32,574 nt of DNA, from positions 1 to 32,574 of the forward strand of contig VMTH01000163.1 in the NCBI GenBank assembly GCA_013791745.1. The letters are read 5' to 3'. The DNA is from Candidatus Omnitrophota bacterium (lineage in GTDB: Bacteria > CG03). The position numbers were made by a program, and so were the translations under genes. Below are positions 7,714 to 16,197 of the stretch, piece after piece. Below the pieces are notes generated by a model that saw only the letters and a list, made by a program, of their open reading frames with translations, did no database searches and had not been told where the DNA came from. The number at the start of each line of letters is the position of its first letter. The stretch's first letter is position 1.

Positions 7714-8862
7714 ATGGATTACTTTTTAACTGAGGAACAGAAAGAGATAATTGAAATAGCGGCCCTTATCGGCAAAGAAAAAATAGTGCCGGTAATGGAA
7801 GAATGCGATGAGAACGAGCGTTTCCCGACTGAGGTTTACGAGGAGTTCGCCAAAGCCGATCTTTGCGGCGTGGCGATACCCGAAGCCTACGGCGGACTCG
7901 GTTTCGGTGCTTTTGAGCAGGTGCTGGTCATCGAGGAGCTCTGCCGTTACGACGCCGGTATCGGCCTGGCGCTGGCCGCGACGGGCCTTGGGACTCTGCC
8001 CATTCTTCTTATGGGCAGCGAAGAACAGAAAAAGAAATTCCTTCCGGGCATAGCTGCCGGCAAAACGATCACGGCCTTCGGCCTCACGGAAGCCGGGGCG
8101 GGTTCTGACGCCGGAGCGATGAAAACAACGGCGGTCAAAGACGGAGATTCCTACATTCTTAACGGCAGCAAATGTTTTATAACAAACGGCGGTGACGCGC
8201 ATCTTTATACGGTGATAGCCAAAACCGATCCATCCAAGGGATCCCGCGGAGCTTCGGCTTTTATCATTGAGAAGGGCACCCCGGGTTTTTCATTCGGCAA
8301 GAAAGAAAAAAAACTCGGTATAAGGTCGTCTTCAACAAGAGAAATCATTTTCAGCGATTGCCGGATACCCAAAGAAAATCTGATAGCAAGGGAAGGGATG
8401 GGTTTTATAGTAGCTCTAAAAACTCTTGACAATTCCCGTCCCGGCGTGGCGGCGCAGGCCCTGGGCATAGCTCAGGGCGCGCTTGACGACGCGGCAAAGT
8501 ATTCCAGGCAAAGAATACAGTTCGGAGCCCCCATATCTTCCATTCAGGCCGTTCAGCATCTTCTCGCCGATATGGCGACAAAGACGGAAGCCGCGCGGGC
8601 ACTGATATATCAGACGGCGAAGATGATAGACGCCGGCAGCAAGAATTTCAAAAAAGAAGCGTCTATGAGCAAACTCTTCGCTTCGGATGTGGCCATGGAA
8701 GTGACGACAAACGCCATACAGGTGATGGGCGGTTACGGTTACATGAAAGATTATCCCACAGAGCGACGCTTTCGCGACGCCAAGATAACCCAGATATACG
8801 AGGGTACGAATCAGATACAGAGGAATGAGATCGCGAACGCTCTGCTGAAAGAATATTGTTAA
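7714..8862 (+). CDS. Acyl-CoA dehydrogenase (short-chain/butyryl-CoA dehydrogenase-like)
   Basis: Flavoenzyme of 382 residues that oxidises acyl-CoA to enoyl-CoA or, with a bifurcating ETF, runs in the reducing direction. The family signatures are AFGLTEAGAGSDAGAMKT (about residues 120-140), FITNGG, the ARQFG-like RQRIQFGAPI, QVMGGYGYMKDYPTERRFRDAK, and the catalytic base Glu363 in IYEGTNQIQR, all in register with butyryl-CoA dehydrogenases. A good GGAGGA site precedes the ATG. The next genes encode both ETF subunits, 13 bases later, so the electron acceptor is encoded in the same operon. Chain-length preference cannot be judged. In this setting a CarC-like enoyl-CoA reductase (as in the caffeyl-CoA reductase complex of Acetobacterium) is an equally good description. 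Confidence 0.9.
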   Translation: MDYFLTEEQKEIIEIAALIGKEKIVPVMEECDENERFPTEVYEEFAKADLCGVAIPEAYGGLGFGAFEQVLVIEELCRYDAGIGLALAATGLGTLPILLMGSEEQKKKFLPGIAAGKTITAFGLTEAGAGSDAGAMKTTAVKDGDSYILNGSKCFITNGGDAHLYTVIAKTDPSKGSRGASAFIIEKGTPGFSFGKKEKKLGIRSSSTREIIFSDCRIPKENLIAREGMGFIVALKTLDNSRPGVAAQALGIAQGALDDAAKYSRQRIQFGAPISSIQAVQHLLADMATKTEAARALIYQTAKMIDAGSKNFKKEASMSKLFASDVAMEVTTNAIQVMGGYGYMKDYPTERRFRDAKITQIYEGTNQIQRNEIANALLKEYC

Positions 8863-8875
8863 AGGCGATTCGGCT

Positions 8876-9661
8876 ATGAATTTTATTGTCTGCGTCAAAC
8901 AGGTGCCCGGCACTACGGATGTCAAAATAAACCCCGACACAAACACTCTTATCAGGGAAGGCGTTGAAGCTGTCGTGAACCCTTTTGATCTGTACGCCGT
9001 TGAGGAAGCGGTGTCCCTGAGAGAAAAATCAGGCGGCAATGTCACCGCCGTCAGTATGGGGCCGCCGCAGGCGGCGGAGGCCCTGAAAGAAACTATTGCG
9101 GTGGGGGTGGATGAAGCCGTGCTGCTCTCAGACAGAAATTTTGGTGGTTCCGACACGCTTGCCACATCCTACACCCTTGCCCGGGCCATAAAAAAAATAG
9201 GCGAATATGATATGATCTTTTGCGGATATCAGGCGATAGACGGCGACACGGCTCAGGTCGGCCCCGGAATAGCCGAGGAGCTGGGTATCCCCTGCGTCAC
9301 CTATGTGAAAAAGATAAGAGAGATCAAAGACGGCCTTGTGACACTGGAAAGAATGCTTGAGACGGGTTTTCAGGTGATAGAGGTCAAACTGCCGGTTCTC
9401 ATAACCGTGGTAAAAGACATTAACACGCCGCGGCTGCCGTCGCTGAGAGGCAAAATGAAGGCGAGAAAGACGGAGATTCCCGTCTGGACAGCGGCTGACA
9501 TCGCCTGTGAGATGGACAGAATAGGCCAGCCCGGTTCTCCCACATGGGTGAGAAAAATTTTCGCCCCGCCCCGGAAAACCTCGGGCAGAATTCTTTCGGG
9601 CGAATTAGAGCATCAGGCAAAGGAACTCAGGGAGGAGCTCAAGCGGCTCCAGCTTATATAA
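8876..9661 (+). CDS. etfB: Electron transfer flavoprotein, beta subunit
   Basis: EtfB of 261 residues, the normal length. It starts MNFIVCVKQVPGTTDVKINPDT, has the NPFDLYAVEEAV segment, and the nucleotide-binding DGDTAQVGPGIAEELGIP characteristic of the family, with the closing KARKTEIPVW region. The partner EtfA begins at the last base of its stop codon (TAATG), so the two subunits are translationally coupled in equal amounts. Together they carry electrons from or to the acyl-CoA dehydrogenase just upstream. Confidence 0.93.
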   Translation: MNFIVCVKQVPGTTDVKINPDTNTLIREGVEAVVNPFDLYAVEEAVSLREKSGGNVTAVSMGPPQAAEALKETIAVGVDEAVLLSDRNFGGSDTLATSYTLARAIKKIGEYDMIFCGYQAIDGDTAQVGPGIAEELGIPCVTYVKKIREIKDGLVTLERMLETGFQVIEVKLPVLITVVKDINTPRLPSLRGKMKARKTEIPVWTAADIACEMDRIGQPGSPTWVRKIFAPPRKTSGRILSGELEHQAKELREELKRLQLI

Positions 9662-10875
9662 TGGGAATAAGAGTAGATTCATCAAAATGTTCGGGCTGCG
9701 GTATCTGCCAGAAGAGCTGTCCTTTCGGCGCGATAAGTATAGAGGACAGGAAAAAAGAACATCCCCGTTTCAAAAGAATAGCCGTTATATCTTCCGCCTG
9801 CACGCTCTGCGGGGCCTGCGCGGAAGCCTGTCCTTTTAAGGCCATAAGCATAAAAAAAGAAGAAAAAAAACCTACGGAAGACCTGACGCTCTATAAAGGG
9901 GTGTGGGTGATAGCGGAAATGTCCGAGGGTAATTTCCACGGCGTTACTTTTGAATTGCTGGGCAAGGGAAGGGAGCTCGCGGAAAAAAGAAAGACTTATC
10001 TCGGCTGTGTTCTCTTGGGCGCGGGGATATCCGGTAAAGCGCGGGAACTCATAAGCGCCGGAGCCGACAGGGTGATCGCCTGCGACGATCCCATCTTCAA
10101 GGATTTTTATGACACGGCCTTTGTGGAAACGATCGCGGCCATGATCAAAGAGCACAAACCGGAGATCGTTCTTTTGGGCGCCACCGCCTGTGGCCGCGGC
10201 ATAGCTTCGCGCATCTCAGGCCGTTTGAAATGCGGCCTCACCGCCGACTGCACGGGGCTGGATATAGATTCAAACGGTTTTCTCGTGCAGACCCGGCCCG
10301 CCTTCGGCGGAAACATTATGGCGGAAATACTCTCGGGAAACACAAGGCCTCAGATGGCCACCGTCAGGCACAAAGTTTTCAAGCCCTTGGCGGCCGACGC
10401 TGAGAAAAAGGGAGAAGTGATAGATTTCCCTCTGCCGGGCGGTATAGAACTGAATATGAGCATAAAGGATTTTGTTAAAGATATGACCCAGCATGTTAAC
10501 ATCGCCGACGCGGATATAATAGTGTCAGGCGGACGCGGGCTCGGTTCTCAGGAAGGTTTTAAGGCGATAGAGGCATTGGCCGAAACGCTCGGCGGGGCAG
10601 TGGGCGCATCGCGCGGTGCCGTTGACGCGGGCTGGATACCTTATTCCCATCAGGTGGGCCAGACCGGCCGCACGGTTTGTCCGAAGCTTTACATAGCCTG
10701 CGGCATTTCCGGAGCCATACAGCATCTTGTGGGAATGCAGTCATCCGATGTGATAGTGGCGATCAACAAAGACCCCAACGCCTCCATATTCCAGGTGGCT
10801 GATTACGGCATTGTGGGCGATCTATTTCAGGTGCTGCCGGCGCTGGTCAGAGAAATAGAGCAGTCGAGAAAATAG
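9661..10875 (+). CDS. etfA: Electron transfer flavoprotein alpha subunit with N-terminal 2[4Fe-4S] ferredoxin domain
   Basis: EtfA of 404 residues, longer than the usual 310-340 because of an N-terminal ferredoxin module. Cys10, 13, 16, 20 (CSGCGICQKSCP) and Cys47, 50, 53, 57 (CTLCGACAEACP) form two classical 4Fe-4S motifs. The ETF domain follows; its C-terminal FAD-binding part is complete: SGGRGLGS, GASRGAVDAGW, HQVGQTGRTVCPKLYIACG, SGAIQH, INKDPNASIFQVADYGIVGD. The ATG at 9661 is chosen over upstream in-frame codons because it overlaps the etfB stop and gives the ferredoxin motif a normal start. This architecture occurs in CarE of the Acetobacterium caffeyl-CoA reductase and in other anaerobes, and suits electron bifurcation to ferredoxin; that activity is inference. 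Confidence 0.92.
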   Translation: MGIRVDSSKCSGCGICQKSCPFGAISIEDRKKEHPRFKRIAVISSACTLCGACAEACPFKAISIKKEEKKPTEDLTLYKGVWVIAEMSEGNFHGVTFELLGKGRELAEKRKTYLGCVLLGAGISGKARELISAGADRVIACDDPIFKDFYDTAFVETIAAMIKEHKPEIVLLGATACGRGIASRISGRLKCGLTADCTGLDIDSNGFLVQTRPAFGGNIMAEILSGNTRPQMATVRHKVFKPLAADAEKKGEVIDFPLPGGIELNMSIKDFVKDMTQHVNIADADIIVSGGRGLGSQEGFKAIEALAETLGGAVGASRGAVDAGWIPYSHQVGQTGRTVCPKLYIACGISGAIQHLVGMQSSDVIVAINKDPNASIFQVADYGIVGDLFQVLPALVREIEQSRK

Positions 10876-12140
10876 TGGCTGCCATTCTTAGAATTCTCCT
10901 TCTCAGTTTTGTTTTGCTCCAGGCCTGTTCCACGGCCAGGTACTCCGGCGCGAAATTCGATATTATTTACGTGGCGCATTATCACGATTCCGCCGAAAGA
11001 TTCTACAATTCCGCCGATTATTCACAGTCAGCCACTCTCTGCGATTACGCTCTTAAAGCGCTGCTTTCGGCAGACAGGACTTTGCTGAAATCGGAAGAAC
11101 TTGACTATTACGACAAGCTGATGGATTCGATATGCCGGTTGAGATTAAAGACCGCCCAAAAACTTTACCCGGAGAAACCGGATTCTGATTTTCCGCTTGT
11201 TTTCAATGACCGCGTCGAGAAATGGATTGTATACTACACGGGCGGCGGGAAAGGTTATTTTGAAAAATGGCTTGCGCGAAGCGGAAATTATGTGCACATG
11301 TTCAGGGAAATACTCAGATCCGAGAACATGCCTGAAGAGCTTGCCGGCGTGCCTATAATAGAAAGCGGCGTTTATCCCTTTGCCGTTTCAAAAGCCAACG
11401 CCGTAGGTTTGTGGCAGTTCATACAGCCCACGGGAAAAATATTCGGACTGGAGAGGAATCACTGGTATGACGAGAGGCGCGACCCCGTGAAATCAACGAA
11501 GGCCGCCGCCAAAATGCTGAAAGAGCTGCACGAGAAGTACGGTGACTGGTATCTGGCTCTCGCCGCTTATAATTGCGGCCAGGGCAGGGTGAACGCGGCG
11601 ATAAAAAAACAGGGCACAAACAATTTTTGGGATTTATATCTTCCGAAGGAAACTGAAGATTATGTGCCGAAGATCATTGCGGCTGTGATGATATTGAAAG
11701 ACCCTCTGATTTTCGGCTTTTCCGATGATTCGGACGACAAAGTCAAGTATGAAACGGTTGAAGTTTTCGGGCCCGTGGACCTGAAACTCGCCGCGAAGTG
11801 CGCCGGATGCGATCAGAAAGATCTCGTCGCGCTTAATCCCGAGCTTTCAAGGCAGTGCACACCGCCGGACATGATTCCTTATTCCCTGAAATTGCCCGTC
11901 GGCAAATCAGCGGCTTTTGTTAAAAAATTCTCACGGATGGACGATAAGCACAAATATCTTTCTAAAAAAGAACTGAGCGCGAGAGAACACAAAAGCGTTG
12001 TTTACAAGGTGCGGCACGGCGATAACCTCTCTACAATAGCCAGAAAGTATAAGGTGTCCGTCAGAAAAATCAAAGAATGGAACCGTATTGCCCGGGGCGA
12101 TCTCATTTATCCCGGCCAGCAACTCAAAATATACCGTTGA
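10875..12140 (+). CDS. Membrane-bound lytic murein transglycosylase, MltD-like lipoprotein with one LysM
   Basis: Peptidoglycan-cleaving lytic transglycosylase, 421 residues. The GTG start overlaps the etfA stop (TAGTG). The N-terminus is a lipoprotein signal (ILLLSFVLLQAC) with the lipidated Cys at residue 18, so the protein is anchored in the outer or inner membrane facing the periplasm. The SLT/GH23 domain holds the catalytic Glu163 in IIESGVYPFAVS, followed by ANAVGLWQFIQPTGKIFGL, DERRDPVKSTKAAAKML and LALAAYNCGQGRVN. A single LysM domain, YKVRHGDNLSTIARKY to YPGQQLKIY, ends the protein; E. coli MltD has two. Transcription is shared with the genes before and after, but no functional link to the ETF is evident. 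Confidence 0.9.
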   Translation: MAAILRILLLSFVLLQACSTARYSGAKFDIIYVAHYHDSAERFYNSADYSQSATLCDYALKALLSADRTLLKSEELDYYDKLMDSICRLRLKTAQKLYPEKPDSDFPLVFNDRVEKWIVYYTGGGKGYFEKWLARSGNYVHMFREILRSENMPEELAGVPIIESGVYPFAVSKANAVGLWQFIQPTGKIFGLERNHWYDERRDPVKSTKAAAKMLKELHEKYGDWYLALAAYNCGQGRVNAAIKKQGTNNFWDLYLPKETEDYVPKIIAAVMILKDPLIFGFSDDSDDKVKYETVEVFGPVDLKLAAKCAGCDQKDLVALNPELSRQCTPPDMIPYSLKLPVGKSAAFVKKFSRMDDKHKYLSKKELSAREHKSVVYKVRHGDNLSTIARKYKVSVRKIKEWNRIARGDLIYPGQQLKIYR

Positions 12141-12730
12141 TATACGTAGAACCCGAAGGTTTTCAGTCAAACTGCTACATTCTTAACAGGGGCGATCTGG
12201 CTTTTGTGATAGATCCCGGCGTGGAAGCGGAAAGAATAATCAGAATTCTGGATGAACATAGAATAAACAAAATATCCATAATACTGACGCATTCACATGC
12301 GGATCACTGGGCGGGCGCGCCGGAGCTGATCAAAAAAACCGGATGTAAGATATATATGGGCAGCGCGGCGAAAGATGTGTGCTACCGCTCCGAGGTGAAT
12401 CTTGCCGGCATGTCCGGCCTGGAATTCCCGGAGGTTCGCGGATGGCTCCCCGACGGCGAGACGCTGTCGGAAGGCGGTATGGATCTGAAGATAATTTTTA
12501 CCCCCGGCCACACAAGTTGCGGCATATCTCTTGAAACTGAAGAGGGGCTGTTTACAGGGGATAGCGTTTTCGCCCGCGGCTGCGGAAGAACGGATCTTCC
12601 GACGGGAGATCACAAAACTCTTATGAGCTCTATACGCGAGAAGATCCTTGTTTACCCTCCTTCAACAAAACTTTTCCCCGGTCACGGGCCGTTCACAAGC
12701 GTTGAAGCCGAGAAAAATCTCTATGTATGA
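12137..12730 (+). CDS. Metallo-beta-lactamase-fold hydrolase (glyoxalase II-like)
   Basis: A cytoplasmic MBL-fold hydrolase of about 197 residues. It has the zinc-binding HSHADHW (HxHxDH, about residues 52-57), a second ligand in TPGHTSCG, the GDSVFARGCGRTDLP metal-bridging Asp region, and the final PGHGP. These match the small glyoxalase II-like group, whose members hydrolyse thioesters such as S-lactoylglutathione or related compounds; the substrate is not known here. A TTG start at 12137 is chosen because it overlaps the upstream stop (TTGA) and leaves the usual N-terminal strand IYVEPEGFQSNCYIL; longer in-frame starts run into the LysM domain of the previous gene. Its stop overlaps the next start (ATGA). 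Confidence 0.8.
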   Translation: MIYVEPEGFQSNCYILNRGDLAFVIDPGVEAERIIRILDEHRINKISIILTHSHADHWAGAPELIKKTGCKIYMGSAAKDVCYRSEVNLAGMSGLEFPEVRGWLPDGETLSEGGMDLKIIFTPGHTSCGISLETEEGLFTGDSVFARGCGRTDLPTGDHKTLMSSIREKILVYPPSTKLFPGHGPFTSVEAEKNLYV

Positions 12731-14475
12731 TAAGCTGCCGCTTTGAGACGCTGCTTCCCGGTGGCGGAGAAGGGAAATCATATTATTTCAGGGATCCCGA
12801 AAGCGTTCTTGAGCTGAAAGACCCGTCCAAAGCGGAAGATTTTTTTAAATTTCTCGAAAAGCTCGCGGAAAAATATTATGTCGCGGGTTTTATAAGCTAT
12901 GAACTCGGTTACGCTCTTGAAAAATGTTTCGGAAAAATGAAGTCTTCGTCTTTTCCTCTCGCACTTTTCGGCGTTTATAAAAAAGCCCGGATCCGCGATG
13001 TTTTGTCCCCTTCGGCCGGAGGGAATTACAGAATAAAAAATTTAAAGCTGAATATCTCAAAAGACGACTATCTATCGTCGGTAAAAAAAATTAAAAAACA
13101 CATATGTGCGGGTGATATCTACCAGGCGGATTACACGCTGAAATATAAATTTTCCTTTGAAGGTGACGCTAGCTATTTTTATGAGGACCTGAAAAGAAAA
13201 CAGCGAGCGCCTTATGCCGCTCATCTTGATTTCGGGAGCATAAAAATACTGTCGCTTTCGCCGGAACTTTTTTTCTCAAAAAATGGCAGGAGCATAAGGG
13301 TGAAGCCCATGAAAGGCACCGCGCGCAGGGGAGTTGATAATGAGTCAGACAGTTCTCAGGCGGATTTTCTTTTCCGCGATGAGAAGAACAGGAGCGAGAA
13401 TCTGATGATAACCGACCTTCTGAGAAATGATCTTGGACGCATCGCCTGTGCCGGCACGGTGAAGACGGAAAAAATGTTTAAGGTGGAAAAATATGACACG
13501 CTTTTTCAAATGACATCAAGCGTAAAAGCCAGGATCCGGTCCGGCGTGGATTTTTACGGTATAATCAAGAACATTTTCCCCTCGGGCTCGGTGACGGGCG
13601 CTCCCAAAATACGTAGCATGGAGATTTTAAGGGACATTGAGGCGGAAAAAAGAAATGTCTATACGGGCGCCGTGGGATTTCTTTCGCCCGGGGGCCGGGC
13701 GGATTTTAATGTGCCGATCAGAACCGTTCTTCTGAGAGGCGCCAGGGGTGAGATGGGCGTCGGGAGCGGCATTGTTTACGACTCCAAGCCAGGGGAAGAA
13801 TACGCCGAATGTGTCCTCAAAGCGAAGTTTCTGACCGATGGCCATAAGGAATTCTGTCTCATAGAAACGATGCTTTTTGACGATGAGCTGAAAAATCTCC
13901 CAGCTCATTTATCCCGCTTGAGAAGTTCCGCCGGTTACTTCGGTTTTTGTTTTGATGAGCGCAAAATCCGATCGGCTTTATCGCGTAAAACGCGTACGCT
14001 ATCCCGCGGGCGCTGGAAAATAAGAGCGCTGCTTGCCGCTGACGGGAATTTGTCTCTGAGCTCCTCAAAAGCGGTTGAGGCCGCCGGAGCGCTGAAACTT
14101 GCTTTTTCTTCAAAAACGGTAGATTCATCGGACAGATTTCTTTATCACAAAACAAGCCAGAGGGCTCTTTTTGACGCGGAGCTTGAAAAGTCGAGGGAAA
14201 AAGGTTTTTTTGACGCTGTTTTTGTCAACGAAAAAGGCCTCCTCACCCAGGGCGCCGTCACAAATATATACGCCGAAAAGAGGGGAGTGATATACACTCC
14301 TCCCGTCTCCTGCGGGCTCCTGAAAGGCACAATAAGGCAGAGCCTTCTAACGCTCGGGAAAGTCAGGGAAAAGAATATGACACCCGCCGATCTCCGCAAG
14401 GCCGATGCCGTATATGTTTCCAACGCTGTTATCGGTTTCAGAAAAGCGCAGCTTTTGTCTAATGTCAAGACCTGA
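12727..14475 (+). CDS. pabBC: Aminodeoxychorismate synthase component I fused to aminodeoxychorismate lyase
   Basis: A 582-residue fusion for 4-aminobenzoate, hence folate, synthesis. Residues 1 to about 375 are the chorismate-binding PabB part: AGDIYQADYTLKY, the PMKGTARRG segment with its active-site Lys, LLRNDLGRIA, FPSGSVTGAPKIRSMEIL, and GSGIVYDSKPGEEYAEC. The rest is a class IV PLP enzyme (PabC): the ETML opening, the PLP-binding Lys475 in YHKTS, and SCGLLKGTIRQSLL. One residue is unusual: in the LTQGAVTNIY motif Gln508 replaces the Glu that normally contacts the PLP ring nitrogen. A glutamine amidotransferase (PabA) is not adjacent. The last codons (SNVKT stop) fall within a REP-like sequence, so the C-terminus may have been remodelled. 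Confidence 0.88.
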   Translation: MISCRFETLLPGGGEGKSYYFRDPESVLELKDPSKAEDFFKFLEKLAEKYYVAGFISYELGYALEKCFGKMKSSSFPLALFGVYKKARIRDVLSPSAGGNYRIKNLKLNISKDDYLSSVKKIKKHICAGDIYQADYTLKYKFSFEGDASYFYEDLKRKQRAPYAAHLDFGSIKILSLSPELFFSKNGRSIRVKPMKGTARRGVDNESDSSQADFLFRDEKNRSENLMITDLLRNDLGRIACAGTVKTEKMFKVEKYDTLFQMTSSVKARIRSGVDFYGIIKNIFPSGSVTGAPKIRSMEILRDIEAEKRNVYTGAVGFLSPGGRADFNVPIRTVLLRGARGEMGVGSGIVYDSKPGEEYAECVLKAKFLTDGHKEFCLIETMLFDDELKNLPAHLSRLRSSAGYFGFCFDERKIRSALSRKTRTLSRGRWKIRALLAADGNLSLSSSKAVEAAGALKLAFSSKTVDSSDRFLYHKTSQRALFDAELEKSREKGFFDAVFVNEKGLLTQGAVTNIYAEKRGVIYTPPVSCGLLKGTIRQSLLTLGKVREKNMTPADLRKADAVYVSNAVIGFRKAQLLSNVKT

Positions 14476-14479
14476 CCCC
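14463..14479. repeat. REP-like motif at the end of pabBC
   Basis: TGTCAAGACCTGACCCC overlaps the pabBC stop codon. GTCA/TGAC arms enclose a five-base loop. To my memory the motif resembles repeated sequences that accompany REP-associated Y1 transposases in many bacteria; no second copy was seen in this window, so the repeat status is unproven. Confidence 0.4.
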
Positions 14480-14492
14480 ATTTGAATAATGT

Positions 14493-14520
14493 TTTACAAT
14501 GTGCTAATATTCCCTAATAT
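14493..14520 (+). promoter_or_regulatory. Possible ilvC promoter
   Basis: TTTACA at 14493-14498 and TAATAT at 14515-14520 are 16 bases apart, five and four of six consensus matches. The -10 box lies in the second copy of a tandem 10-base repeat. Transcription would begin about 27 bases before ilvC, leaving room for its GGAGG site. Confidence 0.45.
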
Positions 14521-14523
14521 TCC
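14504..14523. repeat. Tandem 10-base direct repeat upstream of ilvC
   Basis: CTAATATTCC occurs twice with no spacer (14504-14513 and 14514-14523), one helical turn apart. It overlaps the putative -10 box, the position expected for a repressor site controlling the ilv-leu operon. Confidence 0.55.
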
Positions 14524-14553
14524 GGTTGGATAAAAAGAAACGGAGGTTTTAAA

Positions 14554-15546
14554 ATGGCAAAGATTTATTATGACAAAGATGCAAGTTTGTCGGCGTTAAA
14601 GGGTAAAACCGTGGCTGTCATAGGTTACGGTTCTCAGGGGCACGCGCAGGCGCAGAATCTCAGGGATTCGGGCGTTAACGTCATCGTCGCTGACCTGCCC
14701 GGCTCCGACAATTTTGAACAGGCTAAGAAAGACGGCTTCAAGCCCGTTACCTGTGCGGAAGCGGTCAAAAAAGCTTTCTGGGTGCAGATGCTCGTTCCCG
14801 ACGAGCTCCAGTCGATAATTTATAAAAACGATGTTGAGCCCAATTTGAAAAAGGGCATGGTGCTGGGTTTTTCCCACGGATTCAACATCCGCTTCGGCCA
14901 GATAAAGCCGCCGAAAACGATTGATGTTGTGATGGTCGCCCCGAAAGGGCCCGGCCATCTTGTCAGGGATGTGTATGCCGCCGGCGGCGGCGTGCCGAAT
15001 CTCATAGCCGTTCATCAGAACGCGTCCAAAAAAGCCAAACAGCTGGCGCTGGCCTATTCAAAAGGCATAGGCGGCACCCGGGCCGGTACACTGGAGACGA
15101 CTTTTTCGGAAGAGACGGAAACGGATCTTTTCGGAGAGCAGGTTGTTCTCTGCGGCGGCGTTGTGGAGTTGGTCAAGGCCGGCTTTGAGAAGCTCGTTGA
15201 GGCGGGTTACCAGCCGGAGATCGCCTATTTTGAATGTTTCCACGAGCTCAAGCTCATCGTCGATCTTATGCACACGAAAGGCATAGGCTGGATGAACTAT
15301 TCCATCTCTGACACCGCCGAATACGGCGAATATTCAAGAGGCCCGAGGATAATAACTGACGAGACGAAGAAGGAAATGAAAAAGATCCTCAGGGAAATCG
15401 TCTCCGGCGAATTCGCGAAAGAATGGCTGCTTGAAAACAGAGTCGGCCGTCCCGTGTTCAATCAGGCGAGAAAGGAAAGCTTTGAGCTTAAGATAGAGGA
15501 AGTGGGCGGCAAACTCCGAAAGATGATGCGCTGGCTGAAAAAATAG
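14554..15546 (+). CDS. ilvC: Ketol-acid reductoisomerase, class I, probable NADH-type
   Basis: Converts acetolactate (or acetohydroxybutyrate) to the dihydroxy acid in valine, leucine and isoleucine synthesis; Mg2+ dependent. At 330 residues it is a short class I enzyme. The Rossmann motif [17 protein letters not shown] is at residues 24-40, [15 protein letters not shown] about 129, and the C-terminal knotted domain has [12 protein letters not shown] and [13 protein letters not shown] with [13 protein letters not shown]. The cofactor loop is ADLPGSDN (46-53), with Asp47 and Asp52 where NADPH enzymes usually have Arg/Lys and Ser; an acidic residue at the end of strand beta2 points to NADH. A strong GGAGG precedes the start. 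It heads the run psd-pssA-leuACDB. Confidence 0.96.
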   Translation: MAKIYYDKDASLSALKGKTVAVIGYGSQGHAQAQNLRDSGVNVIVADLPGSDNFEQAKKDGFKPVTCAEAVKKAFWVQMLVPDELQSIIYKNDVEPNLKKGMVLGFSHGFNIRFGQIKPPKTIDVVMVAPKGPGHLVRDVYAAGGGVPNLIAVHQNASKKAKQLALAYSKGIGGTRAGTLETTFSEETETDLFGEQVVLCGGVVELVKAGFEKLVEAGYQPEIAYFECFHELKLIVDLMHTKGIGWMNYSISDTAEYGEYSRGPRIITDETKKEMKKILREIVSGEFAKEWLLENRVGRPVFNQARKESFELKIEEVGGKLRKMMRWLKK

Positions 15547-15552
15547 ATCCGG

Positions 15553-16197
15553 ATGCGGGTTTCAAAAGAAGTCATACCGGTGCTGCTGCCGCTGGTCGCC
15601 GTTTTCGCGGCCCTGTTTGTGCCTCTGTTTCTGCCGGTGAAAAAGGAGCTGCTGTCAAGTTGGAACTTTTACGCGGCGGCGCTTGTTTTTTCCGTCGCTT
15701 TGTGGACGCTGTGGTTTTTCAGGGATCCCGATATAAAAGTGAATGCGTCAGACGCGCACATCCTCTCTCCGGCTTCCGGACGCGTGATGTCCATCGAGGA
15801 AACGGACCGGGGTACGAAAGTTGTGCGGATTTTTATGAATGTGTGCAGTTACCACATCCAGCGCGCGCCTTACGGCGGCACGGTCAGGAAGATAACTTAT
15901 ACGCACGGAAGTTTCATCAATGCCGCCAAAAGCGACGCGCACATCAAAAACGAGAGAAACGAGGTGCTGTTTGACACTCCGCGCGGCGTCATAGCCGTCA
16001 CGCAGATCGTCGGTTCCATAGCCCGGCGGATACTCTGCTGGAAAAAAGAGGGTGATACGGTCTCGCAGGGCGAAAAGTTCGGCATGATAAAGTTCGGCTC
16101 CCAGGTGGATTGCGAATTTCCGGGATCCTGCCAGGTGCTTGTGAAAGAAGGAGACGGACTTGACTGCGCCCGTTCGGTGATAGCGAAATGGAGATGA
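15553..16197 (+). CDS. psd: Phosphatidylserine decarboxylase, short (archaeal-like) type
   Basis: Makes phosphatidylethanolamine from phosphatidylserine using a pyruvoyl group formed by self-cleavage. 214 residues, the short form. Two N-terminal hydrophobic segments (about 8-28 and 35-55) anchor it; the catalytic part has WFFRDPD, SPASGRVMSIEE, IFMNVCSYHIQRAPYGG, NERNEVLF and the cleavage motif FGSQVD, with processing predicted between Gly182 and Ser183. It begins six bases after ilvC and overlaps pssA, which makes its substrate. The ilvC-psd-pssA-leuA order recurs in other bacteria such as Geobacter, to my memory. Confidence 0.92.
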   Translation: MRVSKEVIPVLLPLVAVFAALFVPLFLPVKKELLSSWNFYAAALVFSVALWTLWFFRDPDIKVNASDAHILSPASGRVMSIEETDRGTKVVRIFMNVCSYHIQRAPYGGTVRKITYTHGSFINAAKSDAHIKNERNEVLFDTPRGVIAVTQIVGSIARRILCWKKEGDTVSQGEKFGMIKFGSQVDCEFPGSCQVLVKEGDGLDCARSVIAKWR

